From Fodinibacter luteus (GTDB taxonomy: Bacteria; Actinomycetota; Actinomycetes; Actinomycetales; Dermatophilaceae): a DNA stretch of 64,000 bases. The stretch is from NCBI RefSeq assembly GCF_039541575.1, contig NZ_BAABGM010000001.1, positions 186,001 to 250,000 on the forward strand, in the 5' to 3' direction. Of the stretch, positions 8,472 to 16,731 are shown piece by piece. Under the pieces are notes generated by a model. The model saw only the letters and a program-made list of their open reading frames with translations, was not told the origin of the DNA and did not search any database. Position numbers and translations under genes: made by a program. Each line of letters opens with the position of its first letter. Positions within the stretch are counted from its first letter, which is position 1.

Positions 8472-11400
8472 TCAGCCGCCCCCCGACAGGCCGAGCCGGT
8501 CGCCGAGCTCGTCGGTGAGGCGCACCCAGAGGTCGAGGCCGAGCTCCTCGTGCACCCGGCGCGCGTGCGCGAGGTGCTCGGTCGCGGCGTCGCGCTCGCC
8601 GGCCGTCGCGGCCAGCTCGGCGAGCGCGAGCTCGACCGAGCCGAGGAAGGCGACGGCGACCGACCCGGTCGCGAACCGGTCCGCGAACGGGGTGAGGTCG
8701 GCGCGCAGGGCTGCGACGGCATCCGGGTCCCCGAGCCGGCACCACAGGCGGGCCCGGACGACGGTGAAGATGACCCAGAGGTAGTTCCACGGCACGGGGG
8801 GCTGCTCGGACCACGGGCCGAGCAGGGTGCGGGCCTCGTCGTGGCGGCCGGCCTCGACGAGCGCCAGGGCGTGCATGTCGCGGAAGAGCGGGCTGCTCGC
8901 AGCCGCCCGCAGCTCGGGCTCGAGCTCGGGAAGGCGGCCGTCGATGAGCCGCAGGATGCTGCGCTTGTACAGCGGGATGCCGTGCCCCGCCATCGAGAGC
9001 GTGGCGTCGAGGGCGGCCGTCTCGGCGATGACGGCCTCCGCGGCGGCCTCGTCGCCGTCGAGCTGGTGGAGCGTCGCGCGAGCCCAGCCGGCGATGACGA
9101 CGTTCTGCGGCAGGCGGTGCCGTCGCGCGATCGCATCGGCACGGGCGATGTCCTCGCGCCCCTCGGCGAGGCGGCCGAGGTCGACGCGGTCGGACGCCCG
9201 GCCGGTGAGCCCCGTGCTGAGCGCCGAGGTGTCGCCCACGGCGTCGGCGAGCTCGACGAACTCGTCGTGGAGCGCCGCCCGGTGGTGGAGCAGGTCGGGC
9301 CGGGGCATGGCCTGGAGCGCGAGGCGGAGCACGTGGAGTCGCTGGGCCGGGCTCGCTCCGCACCGCCGCACCGTGCTGACCGCGGTGTCGGCGAGGGCCG
9401 TGGCGCGACCGGCCGCGCCGGGGACGTAGAGCAGCTCGGCGGCCACCGCGGCCCGGACGTGCGCCCGGGTCGCCTCGCGGTCCGCGGGCAGGAGGTCGAG
9501 CACCCGCTCCCACAGGGCGACGGCGTCCTCGTCGTACTCCGAGGTCTGGCGCCAGCCCCAGACGCTCCCGAGGGTGATCGAGATGAGGGCCGTGGCAGCG
9601 GCGTCGACGTCGCCGCGGGCCAGGGCCGACCTCGCAGCCTCGGACACGACCGGCCAGGCCTGGATCGGGTGACCGAGGCGCAGGAGGGCGGCCGACCGGC
9701 CGAGCAGCACGCCCTCGCGCTCGACCGGCGTGGCGGCCGCGTCGGACTCCTGGAGCGTCGCGGCGAGGTCGTGCAGGCGCAGCGCCTCGTCCCACGCCGA
9801 CTGGGCCGCCGCCGCCTCCGCGGCGCGGGTCGCGAAGAGCCACGCCGACCGGGCGAGCGCGGGGCCGGCCAGGCGGTAGTGCTCGGCGAGCTCGGAGACG
9901 TGGGCACCGACCGCGCCGGCGTACCGGTCCTCGAGCGCGGTGGCCACCGCCGCGTGGGTCCGGGCTCGGGTCGGGGGCGGCACCATCGCGTAGAGGGCGT
10001 CACGCACGAGGGCGTGGGTGAAGCGGTAGCGGCCGACGTCGTCCGCCTCGACGAGCCCGAGCACGAGCGCGGACTCGACCGCCTCGTCGACGGTCGCGCC
10101 GTCCTCACCGCAGGCGCGCTCGACGACGAGCAGGTCGAACACCCGCCCCGCCACGGCCGCGGTGCGCAGCACGTGCGCCGAGCCGGTCGGCAGTCCTGCG
10201 GTGCGGTGCCGCACGAGGTCACGCACGTTGTCGGGCACCGTGCGCCACGCGGGCGCGTCGAGCGAGCCGAGCGCGCCGTGCCCCACGAGCAGCCGCACGA
10301 GCTCGCCGACGTACAGGGGGTTGCCCCCGGAGCGGTCGACGAGGGCGGCGGCGACCTCGGCCCCGACCTCGACACCGGCCCGGCCGGCCACCCAGTCGGT
10401 GACCGCCGCGACGTCGAGGCCGCCGAGCTCGACACGCACGGGGTCGAGGCGGGCCAGCCCGGCCAGCATCGAGGCGACCGCCGGGCCGTGGTCGGCCTCC
10501 GACGAGCGCAGCCCCGCGACGACGACGAGCGGCACCGACCGCACCCGGGCGGCGACGCGCAGGAGCAGGCGCAGGCTGTCGGCATCCGCCCAGTGCACGT
10601 CGTCGAGGAGCAGGAGGGTGGCCTGCCCGCCCTGGAGCGTCGCCACGAGCGCATCGGCCTGCCGGACGCTGACCGACGCCGCGTCGACGTCGTCGCCGGT
10701 CGCCGCCACGAGGACGTCCGCCGCGCCGAGGGCCTCGCCGACCGCGTGGGTCCAGCCCCACAGCGCCGGCACCGCCTCGGTCTCCCAGGTGCCCGCGCCG
10801 CACCGCATCCCCAGGGCTGCGGCCCGGCCCGCGAGCGCCCGCAGCAGGCTCGTCTTGCCGATGCCGGGCTCCCCGGTCACGAGGACGAGCCGGCCCCGTC
10901 CCTGCCCCGCCGCCTCACCGAGCACGGCGGTGAGGTCGTCGAGGACGCCGTCGCGCCCGACGAGCGGCTCGGTGTCCGGGACGGTCGGCGGGGTGGTCCG
11001 GGCGGGGGCGGCCAGCAGGACCGGTGCGGCCGGTACGGCCGGGGCGGCCGAGGCGACCGGTGAGGCCGACGGGGCCGGTGGGGTCGGTGGGGTCGGTGGG
11101 GTCGGTGCGCCCGCTGAACCCGGCGTCGCAGCCGATGCGGCCAAGGCCCGGGCCGGCGGCGGTGCAGGTGCGTCGAGCTCGGGGTCCTGGCGCAGCACGA
11201 GCTCCTCCACCCGGCGCAGCTCGGGCCCGGGGTCGACGCCGAGCTCGTCGGCGAGGTGGTCGCGGGCGCGCCGCAGGGCCGCGAGGGCGTCGCCCTGCCG
11301 GTGCGCGCCGTAGAGCGCCCGGGCGAGCAGCGCCCACAGCCGCTCGCGGAGGGGGTGGAGGGTCACGAGGTGCTCGAGCTCGGCGACCGCCTCGGGATGC

Positions 11401-11927
11401 CGGCCGGCGCGCACCCGCAGCTCCCACAGGTCCTCGAGGGCACCCGCGCGCAGCTCGTCGAGCCGCACGGCCTCGGCGGCCAGGGCCGAGCCGGGGAGCC
11501 CGGCGAACGCGTCCCCGCGCCAGAGGTCGAGCGCCTTGCCGAGCAGGCCCTCGGCGGCCCCGGGGTCCGGGGCCGCGCGGTCCCGACCCCGCCCGAGCAG
11601 TGCCGTGAAGCGGCGGGCGTCGACGGCATCCGGGGGGAGGTCGAGGGAGTAGCCCCCGGGGTGGGTGCGCAGCACCCGGGCGGCCGCGCGCGCGTCGCGG
11701 GCGGGCTCGAGCACCCGGCGCAGGCGCGCGACGTAGGACTGGAGTGAGGCCTCGACGCGCTCGGGGGGCTCGTCGCCCCAGATCTGGTCGATGAGGTGCT
11801 CGATGGAGACCGGGCGACCCTCGCCGACGACGAGGAGGGCGAGCAGGGCGCGCGGCTTGGGGCCGCCGAGCTCGAGGGGCACGTCGTCGACGAGCACCTC
11901 GAGGTCGCCCAGCACGCGCACCTGCAT
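8472..11927 (-). CDS. AfsR/SARP family transcriptional regulator with BTAD and AAA ATPase domains
   Basis: A large regulator of 1151 residues. Residues 1-95 form an OmpR-type winged helix (MQVRVLGDLEVLVDDVPLEL, PKPRALLALLV, IDQIWGDEPP). Residues ~95-245 are a bacterial transcriptional activator domain, and a Pro/Ala/Thr linker runs to ~325. The ATPase has Walker A VTGEPGIGKT at 350-359 and Walker B LLLLDDVHWADAD near 437-449. The last ~500 residues are TPR-like helices. Such proteins bind tandem heptamer repeats and activate nearby promoters in response to an unknown ligand sensed by the C-terminal part. Matching heptamer arrays stand in front of both flanking genes. The start is the ATG at 11927, and the protein begins directly with the winged helix. 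I recognise the family but not a named orthologue. Confidence 0.88.
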   Translation of the reverse strand: MQVRVLGDLEVLVDDVPLELGGPKPRALLALLVVGEGRPVSIEHLIDQIWGDEPPERVEASLQSYVARLRRVLEPARDARAAARVLRTHPGGYSLDLPPDAVDARRFTALLGRGRDRAAPDPGAAEGLLGKALDLWRGDAFAGLPGSALAAEAVRLDELRAGALEDLWELRVRAGRHPEAVAELEHLVTLHPLRERLWALLARALYGAHRQGDALAALRRARDHLADELGVDPGPELRRVEELVLRQDPELDAPAPPPARALAASAATPGSAGAPTPPTPPTPPAPSASPVASAAPAVPAAPVLLAAPARTTPPTVPDTEPLVGRDGVLDDLTAVLGEAAGQGRGRLVLVTGEPGIGKTSLLRALAGRAAALGMRCGAGTWETEAVPALWGWTHAVGEALGAADVLVAATGDDVDAASVSVRQADALVATLQGGQATLLLLDDVHWADADSLRLLLRVAARVRSVPLVVVAGLRSSEADHGPAVASMLAGLARLDPVRVELGGLDVAAVTDWVAGRAGVEVGAEVAAALVDRSGGNPLYVGELVRLLVGHGALGSLDAPAWRTVPDNVRDLVRHRTAGLPTGSAHVLRTAAVAGRVFDLLVVERACGEDGATVDEAVESALVLGLVEADDVGRYRFTHALVRDALYAMVPPPTRARTHAAVATALEDRYAGAVGAHVSELAEHYRLAGPALARSAWLFATRAAEAAAAQSAWDEALRLHDLAATLQESDAAATPVEREGVLLGRSAALLRLGHPIQAWPVVSEAARSALARGDVDAAATALISITLGSVWGWRQTSEYDEDAVALWERVLDLLPADREATRAHVRAAVAAELLYVPGAAGRATALADTAVSTVRRCGASPAQRLHVLRLALQAMPRPDLLHHRAALHDEFVELADAVGDTSALSTGLTGRASDRVDLGRLAEGREDIARADAIARRHRLPQNVVIAGWARATLHQLDGDEAAAEAVIAETAALDATLSMAGHGIPLYKRSILRLIDGRLPELEPELRAAASSPLFRDMHALALVEAGRHDEARTLLGPWSEQPPVPWNYLWVIFTVVRARLWCRLGDPDAVAALRADLTPFADRFATGSVAVAFLGSVELALAELAATAGERDAATEHLAHARRVHEELGLDLWVRLTDELGDRLGLSGGG

Positions 11928-11955
11928 CGGCCGATGCTAGCGCCGGTCCCGGCCG

Positions 11956-11997
11956 TGAGTGCGGAAACGGTCGCCGGGGCAACCGTTTCCGCACTCA
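11956..11997. repeat. Perfect 16-bp inverted repeat (dispersed palindrome, copy 1)
   Basis: TGAGTGCGGAAACGGT at 11956-11971 is followed by a 10-base loop, and its exact reverse complement lies at 11982-11997. It sits between the membrane-protein stop and the SARP start. Related, more degraded copies are at 12839-12877 and 55610-55649, all between genes. Confidence 0.8.
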
Positions 11998-12011
11998 GGG
12001 CGAGGAGGGTG

Positions 12012-12719
12012 TCAGGCGGGGACCCGCTGGGGCACGCCAGCAGCGTTCGAGGGCAGCGCCTCGGCCGACGCCGCACCGTGCGGGGTGCTGGTGCGCGGCG
12101 AGCGGACCCCCGCGATGGCGGTGCCCATCGCCCAGACGGCCGTGAGGATGCCGGCCGCGGCGAACACCGGCGACAGCTCGGCATCCGGAAGCACGAGGGT
12201 CAGCGGAACCGACACCGCCTGGGCGAGGCCGGCGACGACACCGACCGCCGCGACGGCGCGCCGCCAGCCACCGAGGGCCCGGCCGTACGACAGCGCGAGG
12301 CCCGCGATGGCGAGACCGGTCACCGGGTAGAGCACGATGCTCAGCCCGACGTGGGTGAACGCGACGGGAGCCGCCCCGCCGTGGGCGAGGGCGTGGCTGT
12401 CGACGACCGCCGCGAGGTGGAGGACCGCTTCGACGACGTAGACCGACGTCGCCAGGGCGCCGACGGTCAGGGAGCGCCGGGTCGACAGCGGCCAGGTGCC
12501 GCTCGCCCGGGCCGCCCACAGGCCGAGGGTCAGGAGGACGGCGCTCACGAGCACGAGCGCGTGGGCCGGGACCCAGTCGGGGTGTGCGGTCATCGTCGCG
12601 AGCTCCTCCCGGAGCGGGTGGCTGGCGTCGGCCTCGGGGTGCCGGGGGCCGCCGGCCATCACGAAGACGCCGGAGCCGAGGAGGAGCAGGCGCCAGCCGT
12701 GGGTGCGCAGGGTGGTCAT
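12012..12719 (-). CDS. Multi-pass membrane protein of unknown function
   Basis: A 235-residue protein with about six hydrophobic segments, for example LLLLGSGVFVMAGG, ALVLVSAVLLTLGLWAA, VGLSIVLYPVTGLAIAGLAL and a last one near AAAGILTAVWAMGTAIAGV. Conserved-looking histidines fall between segments 1 and 3 (HPEADASHP, TAHPDWVPAH, AVLHLAAVVDSHALAHGG). I do not recognise the family. ATG at 12719 has AAGGGA upstream. The promoter carries the same triple heptamer array as the hemerythrin gene. The SARP gene begins 84 bp downstream on the same strand, so the regulator may be partly co-transcribed with, and activate, this gene (inference). Confidence 0.72.
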   Translation of the reverse strand: MTTLRTHGWRLLLLGSGVFVMAGGPRHPEADASHPLREELATMTAHPDWVPAHALVLVSAVLLTLGLWAARASGTWPLSTRRSLTVGALATSVYVVEAVLHLAAVVDSHALAHGGAAPVAFTHVGLSIVLYPVTGLAIAGLALSYGRALGGWRRAVAAVGVVAGLAQAVSVPLTLVLPDAELSPVFAAAGILTAVWAMGTAIAGVRSPRTSTPHGAASAEALPSNAAGVPQRVPA

Positions 12720-12770
12720 GGGTGGTGTCCCTTCATCGGTGGTGTGGTGGGACCACCGTCCCGGCCCGCC

Positions 12771-12799
12771 CTTGCAGCCCACTTGACGCCGACTTGGAC
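12771..12799 (-). promoter_or_regulatory. Triple heptamer array, putative SARP operator upstream of the membrane-protein gene
   Basis: Read on the minus strand, GTCCAAG (12799-12793), CGTCAAG (12788-12782) and CTGCAAG (12777-12771) stand at exact 11-bp steps. ACGGTGGT (12759-12752) follows eleven bases later. The distance from the last heptamer to the start codon is 51 bases here and 49 at the hemerythrin gene. This shared geometry makes a common regulator, presumably the SARP encoded between them, very likely. Confidence 0.65.
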
Positions 12800-12838
12800 A
12801 CCCTCGCCACGGCATCCGGCAGCGCTGTCTCCCGCGGC

Positions 12839-12877
12839 GAGGGCGGAGACGGTCGCCGGGGCGACCACCCCCGCACC
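12839..12877. repeat. Degraded copy of the dispersed palindrome (copy 2)
   Basis: The left arm GAGGGCGGAGACGGTCGC (12839-12856) pairs with 12861-12877 with about five mismatches. It has the same GACGGTCGC core and similar length as the palindromes at 11956 and 55610. Confidence 0.45.
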
Positions 12878-12884
12878 CACGGCG

Positions 12885-12917
12885 AAGGCCCGCCCCCCTC
12901 TCGGGTGGGCGGGCCTT
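12885..12917 (-). terminator. Hairpin terminator after sdhB
   Basis: AAGGCCCGCCC at 12885-12895 pairs perfectly with 12907-12917 around an 11-base loop. It lies 33 bp past the sdhB stop. No U-tract follows, which is usual for high-GC actinobacteria. Confidence 0.7.
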
Positions 12918-12950
12918 CCGGCTCGGCGGGCCGCGGCGTGGACGGCGGCC

Positions 12951-13694
12951 TCAGTGGCCGGTGCGCATCGCGGTGCGGAGGTCCTTGTTGAGCGTCGAGA
13001 TGACGTCCTGCGGGATGCCCTTGGGGCAGGCCTGCGAGCAGGCGCCGACGTTCGTGCAGCCGCCGAAGCCCTCGTGGTCGTGCTGGTCGACCATGGACAC
13101 GACCCGGGCCATCCGTTCCGGCTGGCCCTGGGGCAGCTCGGCGAGGTGGGTGACCTTGGCCCCCATGAAGAGCATGGCGCTCGCGTTCGGGCAGGCCGCG
13201 ACGCAGGCGCCGCAGCCGATGCACTCGGCCGCCTGGAAGGCCCGGTCGGCATCGGGCTTGGGCACCGGCGTGGCGTGCGCGTCCGGGGCGGAGCCGGTGT
13301 TGACCGAGATGTAGCCGCCGGCCTGGATGATCCGGTCGAAGGCGCCGCGGTCGACGACGAGGTCCTTGATGACCGGGAAGGCGTTGGCGCGCCACGGCTC
13401 GATCGTGATGACCTCGCCGTCGCTGAAGCTGCGCATGTGCAGCTGGCACGTCGTCGTCTTCTCGGGGCCGTGGGCCTCGCCGGAGATCATCAGGCCGCAC
13501 ATGCCGCAGATGCCCTCGCGGCAGTCGGAGTCGAACGCGATGGGCTCCTCGCCCTTGGCGTTGAGCTGCTCGTTGAGGACGTCGAGCATCTCGAGGAAGC
13601 TCATGTCCGGGCTGATGTCCTTGACCTTGTAGACGACGAGGTCGCCGGTGTGGCGCGGTCCGGCCTGGCGCCAGATCTTCAGGGTGAGGTTCAT
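12951..13694 (-). CDS. sdhB: Succinate dehydrogenase iron-sulfur subunit
   Basis: A 247-residue iron-sulfur protein that carries electrons from the flavoprotein SdhA to the membrane anchor. The [2Fe-2S] ligands are in SDCREGICGMCG with a fourth Cys in TTTCQLHM. The [4Fe-4S] motif is CIGCGACVAACP and the [3Fe-4S] motif is CTNVGACSQACPKG. These are complete, and the length is normal. ATG at 13694 has AAGGA eight bases upstream. It is the last gene of sdhC-sdhA-sdhB, 76 bp after sdhA, with a hairpin terminator following. Confidence 0.95.
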   Translation of the reverse strand: MNLTLKIWRQAGPRHTGDLVVYKVKDISPDMSFLEMLDVLNEQLNAKGEEPIAFDSDCREGICGMCGLMISGEAHGPEKTTTCQLHMRSFSDGEVITIEPWRANAFPVIKDLVVDRGAFDRIIQAGGYISVNTGSAPDAHATPVPKPDADRAFQAAECIGCGACVAACPNASAMLFMGAKVTHLAELPQGQPERMARVVSMVDQHDHEGFGGCTNVGACSQACPKGIPQDVISTLNKDLRTAMRTGH

Positions 13695-13770
13695 GCGCGG
13701 GGTCCTTGGGTGGGCGCGTCGGGGGTCAGTGCGTGGGGCGAGCGGGGTCGGGGGCGACGCCCGCGGTGCG

Positions 13771-15771
13771 TCATTTGTAGCTCCGCTGCTTGAGCTCGAT
13801 CGCCTCGTAGACGAGGTCCTCCTTGTGCAGCACGGGGGCGCCCATCTCGCCGTCGCCGGTGCCTCCGGCGAACTCCCACGCCGCGACGTAGAGGAACTCG
13901 TCGTCGTGGCGCAGGGCCTCGCCGTCCTCGGTCTGGGACTCGGCGCGGAAGTGGCCGCCGCAGGACTCGCGGCGGTGGAGGGCGTCGATGCACATGAGCT
14001 CGCCGAGCTCGAGGAAGTCGGCGACCCGACCGGCCTTCTCGAGGCTCTGGTTGAGGGTGTCGCCGGCGCCGAGCACGCGCACGTTGCGCCAGAACTCCTC
14101 GCGCAGGCCGCGAATGAGGTCGATGGCCTTGAGCAGCCCCTCCTCGGAGCGCTCCATGCCGCAGTACTCCCACATGATGTGGCCGAGCTCCTTGTGGAAG
14201 GAGTCGACGCTGCGTTCGCCCTGGATCGCGAGCAGGCGCCGGGTGCGCTCCTCGACCGACGATCGCGCCTCGACGACGGCGGGGGCGTCGGCCGACAGCG
14301 GCTCGAACGGGCCCCTCGCGAGGTAGTCGCGGATCGTGTTCGGCAGGACGAAGTAGCCGTCGGCGAGGCCCTGCATGAGGGCCGAGGCGCCGAGCCGGTT
14401 CGCGCCGTGGTCGGAGAAGTTGGCCTCGCCGGTGACGAAGAGCCCGGGGATCGTCGACTGGAGGTCGTAGTCGACCCACAGCCCGCCCATGACGTAGTGC
14501 ACAGCGGGGTAGATCCGCATCGGCACCTCGTAGGGGTTCTCCCCGGTGATCCGGGCGTACATGTCGAACAGGTTGCCGTACTTCGCCTCGACCGCCGCCT
14601 TGCCCAGGCGGGCGATGGCGTCGGTGAAGTCGAGGTAGACGCCCCGGCGGAAGTCGCCCACCATCGGGCCGACACCGCGACCCTCGTCGCACACGTTCTT
14701 CGCCTGGCGCGAGGCGATGTCGCGCGGCACGAGGTTGCCGAAGCTCGGGTAGATGCGCTCGAGGTAGTAGTCGCGGTCCTCCTCGGGGATCTGGCGCGGG
14801 TCCTTGTCGCAGTCTTCGCGACGCTTCGGCACCCAGATCCGGCCGTCGTTGCGCAGCGACTCCGACATGAGGGTCAGCTTGCTCTGGTGGTCGCCCGAGA
14901 CCGGGATGCACGTCGGGTGGATCTGCGTGTAGCAGGGGTTGGCCATGTAGGCGCCCTTGCGGTGGGCGCGCCAGGATGCCGTGACGTTGGAGCCCATCGC
15001 GTTCGTCGAGAGGAAGAAGACGTTCCCGTAGCCCCCCGAGGCGAGGACGACGGCATCCGCGAGGTGCGTCTCGATCTCACCGGTGACGAGGTCGCGGGCG
15101 ATGATGCCGCGCGCCCGGCCCTCGGAGACGATGACCTCGAGCATCTCGTGGCGGGTGAACTGCTCCACCGTGCCGGCCGCCACCTGCCGCTCGAGCGCCT
15201 GGTAGGCGCCGATGAGCAGCTGCTGGCCGGTCTGGCCGCGGGCGTAGAACGTACGTGACACCTGCACGCCACCGAACGAGCGGTTGTCGAGCAGGCCGCC
15301 GTACTCGCGGGCGAACGGGACGCCCTGCGCGACGCACTGGTCGATGATGTTCGCGCTGACCTCGGCGAGGCGGTAGACGTTGGTCTCCCGGGCACGGTAG
15401 TCGCCGCCCTTGACCGTGTCGTAGAAGAGCCGGTAGACGGAGTCGCCGTCCTCCTTGTAGTTCTTCGCCGCGTTGATACCGCCCTGGGCCGCGATCGAGT
15501 GGGCGCGGCGCGGGCTGTCCTGGAAGCAGAACGCCTTGACGTTGTAGCCGGCCTCCCCGAGCGTCGCGGCGGCGGCGCCGCCGGCGAGTCCGGTGCCGAC
15601 GATGATGACCGACAGCTTGCGGCGGTTGGCGGGGTTGACGAGGGCCGCCTCGAACTTGCGCCGCGTCCACGTCTCGGCGATCGGGCCGGCGGGGGCCCTG
15701 GTGTCTGCGATCTTGTCGCCCTCGGTGAACAGGCCGTGGGCGATCCCGGCGTTGACGGTCGTCTCGGTCAT
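13771..15771 (-). CDS. sdhA: Succinate dehydrogenase / fumarate reductase flavoprotein subunit
   Basis: A 666-residue FAD enzyme that oxidises succinate to fumarate at the cytoplasmic face of the membrane. The FAD-binding motif VIIVGTGLAGGAAAATLGE starts near residue 54. The histidine of SPRRAHSIAAQGGIN is the usual covalent FAD attachment site. Catalytic-domain motifs THPTCIP-like (TQIHPTCIPVSGDHQSK) and GGLWVDYDLQSTIPGLFV are present. The length and the long N-terminal lead fit the non-classical type found with a single cytochrome b558 anchor in actinobacteria. It starts 12 bases after the sdhC stop. Confidence 0.95.
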   Translation of the reverse strand: MTETTVNAGIAHGLFTEGDKIADTRAPAGPIAETWTRRKFEAALVNPANRRKLSVIIVGTGLAGGAAAATLGEAGYNVKAFCFQDSPRRAHSIAAQGGINAAKNYKEDGDSVYRLFYDTVKGGDYRARETNVYRLAEVSANIIDQCVAQGVPFAREYGGLLDNRSFGGVQVSRTFYARGQTGQQLLIGAYQALERQVAAGTVEQFTRHEMLEVIVSEGRARGIIARDLVTGEIETHLADAVVLASGGYGNVFFLSTNAMGSNVTASWRAHRKGAYMANPCYTQIHPTCIPVSGDHQSKLTLMSESLRNDGRIWVPKRREDCDKDPRQIPEEDRDYYLERIYPSFGNLVPRDIASRQAKNVCDEGRGVGPMVGDFRRGVYLDFTDAIARLGKAAVEAKYGNLFDMYARITGENPYEVPMRIYPAVHYVMGGLWVDYDLQSTIPGLFVTGEANFSDHGANRLGASALMQGLADGYFVLPNTIRDYLARGPFEPLSADAPAVVEARSSVEERTRRLLAIQGERSVDSFHKELGHIMWEYCGMERSEEGLLKAIDLIRGLREEFWRNVRVLGAGDTLNQSLEKAGRVADFLELGELMCIDALHRRESCGGHFRAESQTEDGEALRHDDEFLYVAAWEFAGGTGDGEMGAPVLHKEDLVYEAIELKQRSYK

Positions 15772-15783
15772 GGTGTCAGTGCC

Positions 15784-16491
15784 TCACTTGATCAGGCCGA
15801 AGAGGATCGCGAGCGGGGGGATGGAGAAGCCGACGGCGATGACGGCGGCGGTCGCGTGGCCGACGACCTTGGCGCGCCGGTAGGCCGCCGGGGTGTTGGT
15901 CAGGCCGAGGGTCTGCTGGGCGCTGAAGACGCCGTGCGCGAGGTGCAGCGCGAGCGCACCCATCGCGAGGAGGTAGATCAGGGTCATCCACGGCACCTGG
16001 AAGCTCGCGACGACGAGCTCGTAGGGGTTGTTCTCGACGTCGGGGCCGGTGGCGTCGGGGTTCGGGGAGACCTTGAGGATCGTGAAGTGCAGGAGGTGCC
16101 AGGCGAGGAAGAGGATGAGGAAGACCCCACCCCACCGCATCCACGCGGTGCGCATCGCCGTCTTGGCGGCGGCGTACTTCGTCCGGCGCGCGGTGCCCGC
16201 CCGGCTCCACAGCGAGAACGCCGCGTAGACGTGGCCGACGAGGCTGAGCACGAGCACGACGCGCACGATCCACAGCAGCCCCTCGTAGGGCAGGATCGGC
16301 TCCCCGAAGGTGCGCAGGTGCTCGGCGTAGGTGTTGAACGCCTCCTCCCCCAGGAGCACCTTGAGGTTGCCGTACATGTGAAGCAGGACGTACCCGACGA
16401 ACACCAGCCCGGTCCCCGCCATGAGGATCTTGAGGGCGATGGTGGTGCGGCGGGCCGACGCGGGACGCGAGGGAGCTGTCGTTGTGGCCAC
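15784..16491 (-). CDS. sdhC: Succinate dehydrogenase cytochrome b subunit (b558 type)
   Basis: A 235-residue membrane anchor with five hydrophobic segments, of the di-haem b558 family that needs no separate SdhD. Haem-ligand histidines are visible in GYVLLHMYGN, LSLVGHVYAAF, FLAWHLLHF and ALALHLAHG. It passes electrons to menaquinone. GTG at 16491 is chosen because TAGGGT lies seven bases upstream, a leaderless arrangement seen repeatedly in this window; earlier GTGs at 16500 and 16506 are alternatives. It is the first gene of the sdh operon. Confidence 0.88.
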   Translation of the reverse strand: MATTTAPSRPASARRTTIALKILMAGTGLVFVGYVLLHMYGNLKVLLGEEAFNTYAEHLRTFGEPILPYEGLLWIVRVVLVLSLVGHVYAAFSLWSRAGTARRTKYAAAKTAMRTAWMRWGGVFLILFLAWHLLHFTILKVSPNPDATGPDVENNPYELVVASFQVPWMTLIYLLAMGALALHLAHGVFSAQQTLGLTNTPAAYRRAKVVGHATAAVIAVGFSIPPLAILFGLIK

Positions 16492-16498
16492 GGACGGC

Positions 16499-16504
16499 AC
16501 CCTA
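16499..16504 (-). promoter_or_regulatory. Leaderless -10 box (TAGGGT) of the sdh operon
   Basis: On the minus strand TAGGGT is followed by seven bases and then the GTG at 16491. Confidence 0.5.
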
Positions 16505-16664
16505 ACGTGGCCCGCCGCGCGGGGCGAGGGTGGCACGAAGGTCTGCGGTTGTGAGATGCGCCCGGTTACCAGCCGGTATGCCGGGGCGGCGAGCTGCCCG
16601 ACGTCGGGGAGGTGCGTCGCCGGGCACGAGGGCCCGGCACCGCCGCGGTCCGGCGGGGACGACG

Positions 16665-16697
16665 GTGCCGGCCCGTCCGAGGAGGACGGGCCGGCAC
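16665..16697 (-). terminator. Hairpin terminator after the M28 peptidase gene
   Basis: GTGCCGGCCCGTCC at 16665-16678 pairs perfectly with 16684-16697 around a five-base loop, 35 bp past the peptidase stop. Confidence 0.75.
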
Positions 16698-16731
16698 GGT
16701 CATGAGGTGGTGCGGGTGGTGCCGTTCGGCG

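Noticed and set aside
7703..11063. Very long open frames overlapping the SARP gene (minus 7703-10654 and plus 8550-11063)
   Set aside because: They are alternative frames of very GC-rich coding DNA, full of Ser/Arg/Pro runs. The SARP frame carries all recognisable domains.
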